From assembly GCA_041650255.1 (NCBI GenBank), contig JBAZLL010000001.1:118464-182463 (forward strand): a stretch of 64,000 nucleotides of DNA. The letters run 5' to 3'. Below are positions 61,013-64,000 of the stretch, piece after piece (positions within the stretch are counted from its first letter, which is position 1; every line of letters starts with the position of its first letter). A program made the translations under genes and the position numbers. The DNA is from 1-14-0-10-45-29 sp041650255 (GTDB taxonomy: Archaea > Micrarchaeota > Micrarchaeia > Anstonellales > Anstonellaceae). The notes under the pieces were generated by a model. That model was not told the origin of the DNA. It saw only the letters and a list, made by a program, of their open reading frames with translations, and did not search any database.

Positions 61013-62239
61013 TCAGACCAGCCTTCCAATTCCATAAAGCTGGCCTTCAGAGCCAAGTGCGTTTGAAAATGCGCGGGCAAGAACTATTGTCGCAGAAAGC
61101 TGGAGCACTATCATTATGAGAATCGCCAAATTGCGCTCCACAATAATCGGCATAATCGTATCCACAAGCGGGTTGTAAAAGTTGTTCACTATCTCAGTCG
61201 CGCTCATGTTCAGAGGGCTGGTCTCAAGGGCAATGGAAGTTGCAATCGGAAATCCTATTTGCAAAATATACATTACCATTCCCAAAATACCGTCGCAGGC
61301 AGTGCCCGGGTTTGTCGGTGCCGGGTCGTTTGGTGTGCCATAGCACGACGTATAACATGCCGGAAATCCTCCATAAGGCAATGTCGGCAGGCAAACAAGT
61401 GCGCACGCAAGGGTGCAAACTCCTCCCGGTCCGAGTATATTTCCAAATCCGTACATCACGCTGACAACATCGTTTGCAATAAACTCCGAACCCGCCGGGT
61501 TTCCCATATCAGGCAGGCTCAACCCCGCCCCACCTTTTGCAGGCAATGCGTCTTTTTGCCAGGTAAGCAAAGATGGTGCAAACGATGCACCCAATTCAGT
61601 GCTCCATGCAACCGCAACCGGAAATACGAATTGCAGGGCAAGGCCTGTGCCGATAAGCAGTGCGCCGATTTTTCTTGTGGGACCGATTGCGCGCAATAAA
61701 ATTCCAATCGGCATGAGCGCCGCAAAGAACGCGAACTGGAAAAAAACAAACGCGATTCGCATAGCTTTTGCAAGCATAAGTGTCATCGAGCTTGTATCTA
61801 TCGCCATTAGCATCTGCGAAATTATCGGATTTCCACCTGCGCCCGGGCTTGCGGACGAAGTCGGCGCGGCGACGTAAATGTTCGGACCCTGATAATTGTA
61901 ACTGTAAGATGCCACCTTGGTAAATCTAAAAGTGTTTCTTGTCATCACGTCTATGGTGCTAACAAGCGGAGTCTCCATAATAGCCTGCATTCGCACAACT
62001 GCATCCTGCGGGCTTTCAAAAGAGCCGCCTGTGAGCACTTTTATTATATATGCATTTGATGCCAGCGCTCCAAGCACAATCGCAAGCAATATTGCCGCGA
62101 AAAAGAGCTCGCCCACTTCAATTTTTGAATACGCCGCCATTGTTTGCGAGCCGGTGAATCTGCCGACCATATATGTAAATGCGACTATGGCGGCGCCAAT
62201 GCCAATCCCATACAATGCGGCAACTTCGGAAGTTATCAT
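61013..62239 (-). CDS. Polytopic envelope-operon protein (core family member, 408 aa)
   Basis: Member 6. There is no cleavable signal; the first helix starts at about residue 8 and holds FTYMVGRFTGSQTMAAYSKIE. An external loop, the central core ALMPIGILLRAIGPTRKIG and the helix ending FVFPVAVAW, a second external loop with eight clustered cysteines (about 290-330, CTLACALVCLPTLP and CYTSCYGTP), then two C-terminal helices and LGSEGQLYGIGRLV. Its stop abuts the ATG of the next gene. Confidence 0.84.
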   Translation of the reverse strand: MITSEVAALYGIGIGAAIVAFTYMVGRFTGSQTMAAYSKIEVGELFFAAILLAIVLGALASNAYIIKVLTGGSFESPQDAVVRMQAIMETPLVSTIDVMTRNTFRFTKVASYSYNYQGPNIYVAAPTSSASPGAGGNPIISQMLMAIDTSSMTLMLAKAMRIAFVFFQFAFFAALMPIGILLRAIGPTRKIGALLIGTGLALQFVFPVAVAWSTELGASFAPSLLTWQKDALPAKGGAGLSLPDMGNPAGSEFIANDVVSVMYGFGNILGPGGVCTLACALVCLPTLPYGGFPACYTSCYGTPNDPAPTNPGTACDGILGMVMYILQIGFPIATSIALETSPLNMSATEIVNNFYNPLVDTIMPIIVERNLAILIMIVLQLSATIVLARAFSNALGSEGQLYGIGRLV

Positions 62240-62250
62240 GGGCTTTCTCC

Positions 62251-63990
62251 TTAGGGCACCCCTGCCGCCTTCTTTAGTTCGTCCCTTGTTTTTTTCAGCC
62301 CTATCGTATCTCCAAGTACAATCGCCTTCACATAATCCTCTTGCCTAACCTCAAGCGGCTTATCCGGTCCATAAACGCTTAGAGAATTTCCTCTGACAAA
62401 TACCTTGTATTCATTAGAGCCTTTTGCCTTAACCACGAATTCTTTTTTGCCCTGTGAAATATTTTTCTCAATTTCATCAATGTTTTCTTTTGAAAACAGC
62501 AATTGCGTTCCAACTTCGGTTATGGTTTTATTTTCAACCACGGTTTTAGTTGCAAATCCGACTCCAACTTCGGTTGTAATTTTTTGTGCAATATTCTTTG
62601 CTTTTTCCGCCGCATCCTCTCCACTTATTTGCGTGTTAAGCAAGTGCGCACCCATATCTGTCGGCATGGTTGGCATGACTTCAAGGCTTTTTCTTATTGA
62701 GGTAAATATCTGTATTCCTTGGTCATATATGCCGATTTTCTCGCAACTTAGCGCGACATCTTTTATTGCCGCAGTCGCCTCTTCCCTCGTATCTGTATTA
62801 TACAATCCGCCAACGGAGATTACCTTTGCAACCGCGCCATTGGCATAACCATACATCTCCAATTTTGCCTGTGCGATGTCCATCTCTTTTGTTTTTGTTT
62901 CTATCTCCGCCTTGAGTGTAGCTATTGTTCCAACATCTACATTATCTTTTTTGAGCTCCTTTTGTATCTTGGACGCATTATCCGCTATCTCGTTTGCATA
63001 TGCGGCGGTTTGCGCTATCAGATTGTATTGCGCCTTTGCCAAATCACGCACACTCGGGTCGTCTGCAAGTGTGAGAACCTCCATTTCTCTTATGTTCTCA
63101 TCCCTTCCCATCACGCCTCTAAGCGCCCCATATGTGCTTTGCACCTGCTGATATTCAACAAATGAATAATACTGTTCAATCTTTTCTTTTGTTTTTGCAT
63201 TCATGGGTGTGCCACTCTGCGCAAAATTTAGCACATCATCAAAAGATGCAAATTTATTTTCAGGCTTTCTGTTCTTGTTTATTTCCTCAAGCAAACTGGC
63301 TCCAAACTCTTCTTTCATTCTGTTTGGATTTGCATTAAGCGCCAAATAATTTTCAATCGCATTAGCCATGGCTGCGGAGTTGTCCACCCGCATTCTCTGG
63401 TAATTTCCGTCATCATCCTTGTATTTGAATGACCTGCCGCTCATATTTTCATAAGTGCCGTCGTAATTTGCAACTCCGCCAAGCAATTCATCCCTAATTC
63501 TGTTGAGCTCATGCGGGTTTTCAAGAGCCTCTTGTAAAAGCTCTCTTTGTTTTTTGTCTTGTGCAGTGCCCAGCACAAGCTCTTTGTATTCATCACTTTT
63601 CTTTTCCTGCACTTTTTCAAATCCCGACCTTTCATAAGCATCCTGCGCCTGCTCTCCAAGCTGTGCAATCCTTTTTTGCCATACACGTTCGCTTTCACGC
63701 TGTATTCCACGCCCAAGCTCAAATTGCGTCACTCCGCCCGACAAATAGTTCCATGTTCCATCCACTATTATGTCTCCCCAGTTGGAAGTTTTTTCCGACA
63801 CGGTTCCAAATCCTTTGAGCCCAAGGCTTTTTTCAAGAGGCTGGAAAGCTCCCTGCATATATCCTTTGTAAATAATGTTCTCAACAGCCTGGTCAAGGTC
63901 TTTGAACAATGTCGCTTCCAAAAAGTCCGAATAATTTCTTACGGGCTTTTGCACCGGCACAAGCTCTGTCACCGCTTTGCCGTTTTCCAT
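62251..63990 (-). CDS. Soluble helical protein, first visible gene of the envelope operon
   Basis: A 579-residue protein without signal peptide, membrane helix or cysteine clusters, so it should stay in the cytosol. It is mostly helical and charged (KIQKELKKDNVD, LKAEIETKTKEMDIAQAKL), with a basic C terminus. No family recognised. It lies 11 nt upstream of the 408-residue membrane protein, so it may be an adaptor or assembly factor. ATG 63990 is 10 nt from the window end; the operon may continue beyond. Confidence 0.75.
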   Translation of the reverse strand: MENGKAVTELVPVQKPVRNYSDFLEATLFKDLDQAVENIIYKGYMQGAFQPLEKSLGLKGFGTVSEKTSNWGDIIVDGTWNYLSGGVTQFELGRGIQRESERVWQKRIAQLGEQAQDAYERSGFEKVQEKKSDEYKELVLGTAQDKKQRELLQEALENPHELNRIRDELLGGVANYDGTYENMSGRSFKYKDDDGNYQRMRVDNSAAMANAIENYLALNANPNRMKEEFGASLLEEINKNRKPENKFASFDDVLNFAQSGTPMNAKTKEKIEQYYSFVEYQQVQSTYGALRGVMGRDENIREMEVLTLADDPSVRDLAKAQYNLIAQTAAYANEIADNASKIQKELKKDNVDVGTIATLKAEIETKTKEMDIAQAKLEMYGYANGAVAKVISVGGLYNTDTREEATAAIKDVALSCEKIGIYDQGIQIFTSIRKSLEVMPTMPTDMGAHLLNTQISGEDAAEKAKNIAQKITTEVGVGFATKTVVENKTITEVGTQLLFSKENIDEIEKNISQGKKEFVVKAKGSNEYKVFVRGNSLSVYGPDKPLEVRQEDYVKAIVLGDTIGLKKTRDELKKAAGVP

Positions 63991-64000
63991 TATTTTATTG

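Noticed and set aside
1..64000. CRISPR arrays, transposases, integrases, prophage genes
   Set aside because: No regularly spaced direct repeats and no protein with transposase, integrase or phage motifs was found on either strand.

Overview
The window is archaeal chromosome. The evidence is a proteasome/exosome superoperon (psmA, SBDS, rrp4, rrp41, rrp42, rpl37ae, rpoP, Brix, pcc1, pfdB), an L7Ae-S28e-L24e-Ndk cluster, Sec61-beta, an archaeal-type RNase P RNA, two intron-containing tRNA genes, class III prepilin-type signal peptides, and TATA boxes about 26 nt upstream of starts with little or no leader. No phage, insertion sequence or CRISPR array was seen. The gene style (tiny intergenic gaps, many secreted membrane-anchored proteins without relatives I recognise, short versions of core genes) suggests a DPANN-type archaeon such as Micrarchaeota or Diapherotrites, but the sequence alone does not settle this.

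Layout. 1-13 kb: a mixture of metabolic and housekeeping genes: KamA-family radical SAM enzyme, CysRS, a tRNA-splicing-endonuclease-like protein that has lost its catalytic His and Lys, a small metallopeptidase, AMMECR1, an HD phosphohydrolase, Sec61-beta and peroxiredoxin, plus several unknown anchored surface proteins. 14-17 kb: tRNA-Arg(CCG, intron), tRNA-Thr(GGT), a duplicated tRNA fragment, purA, rhomboid and a PfkB kinase. 17.6-22.5 kb: a MacB-like ABC exporter operon (ATPase, adaptor-like surface protein, two permeases). 22.5-31 kb: dephospho-CoA kinase, 5S rRNA, ndk, three ribosomal proteins, RNase P RNA, GlyRS, tRNA-Met(CAT, intron) and a secreted beta-propeller protein. 31.3-36.9 kb: a divergent cluster of seven pilin-like or N-terminally anchored surface proteins. 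36.9-44.5 kb: RPA-like protein, DHH phosphoesterase and the exosome/proteasome superoperon. 44.7-45.4 kb: an RHH protein and a PIN protein in convergent orientation.

The most striking region is 45.5-64 kb. It is one tightly packed minus-strand operon running to the window edge and encoding eight proteins. Six are paralogues sharing one polytopic membrane core (an N-terminal Tyr-x-x-Gly / x-x-Glu segment, a central Leu-Pro-x-Gly-x-x-Leu-Arg / Thr-Arg-x-x-Gly segment, and a C-terminal membrane helix), into which or onto which ectodomains of very different size are grafted, up to about 1,100 residues with repeated CPxxC[RK] motifs. A 1,559-residue Cys-rich lipoprotein-like protein and a 579-residue soluble protein complete the set. 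Together they look like a multi-subunit cell-envelope machine that I cannot assign to a described system. The gene for the lipoprotein carries two tandem nested palindromes inserted in frame ahead of its signal peptide; similar nested GC-rich palindromes sit between other genes in the window.
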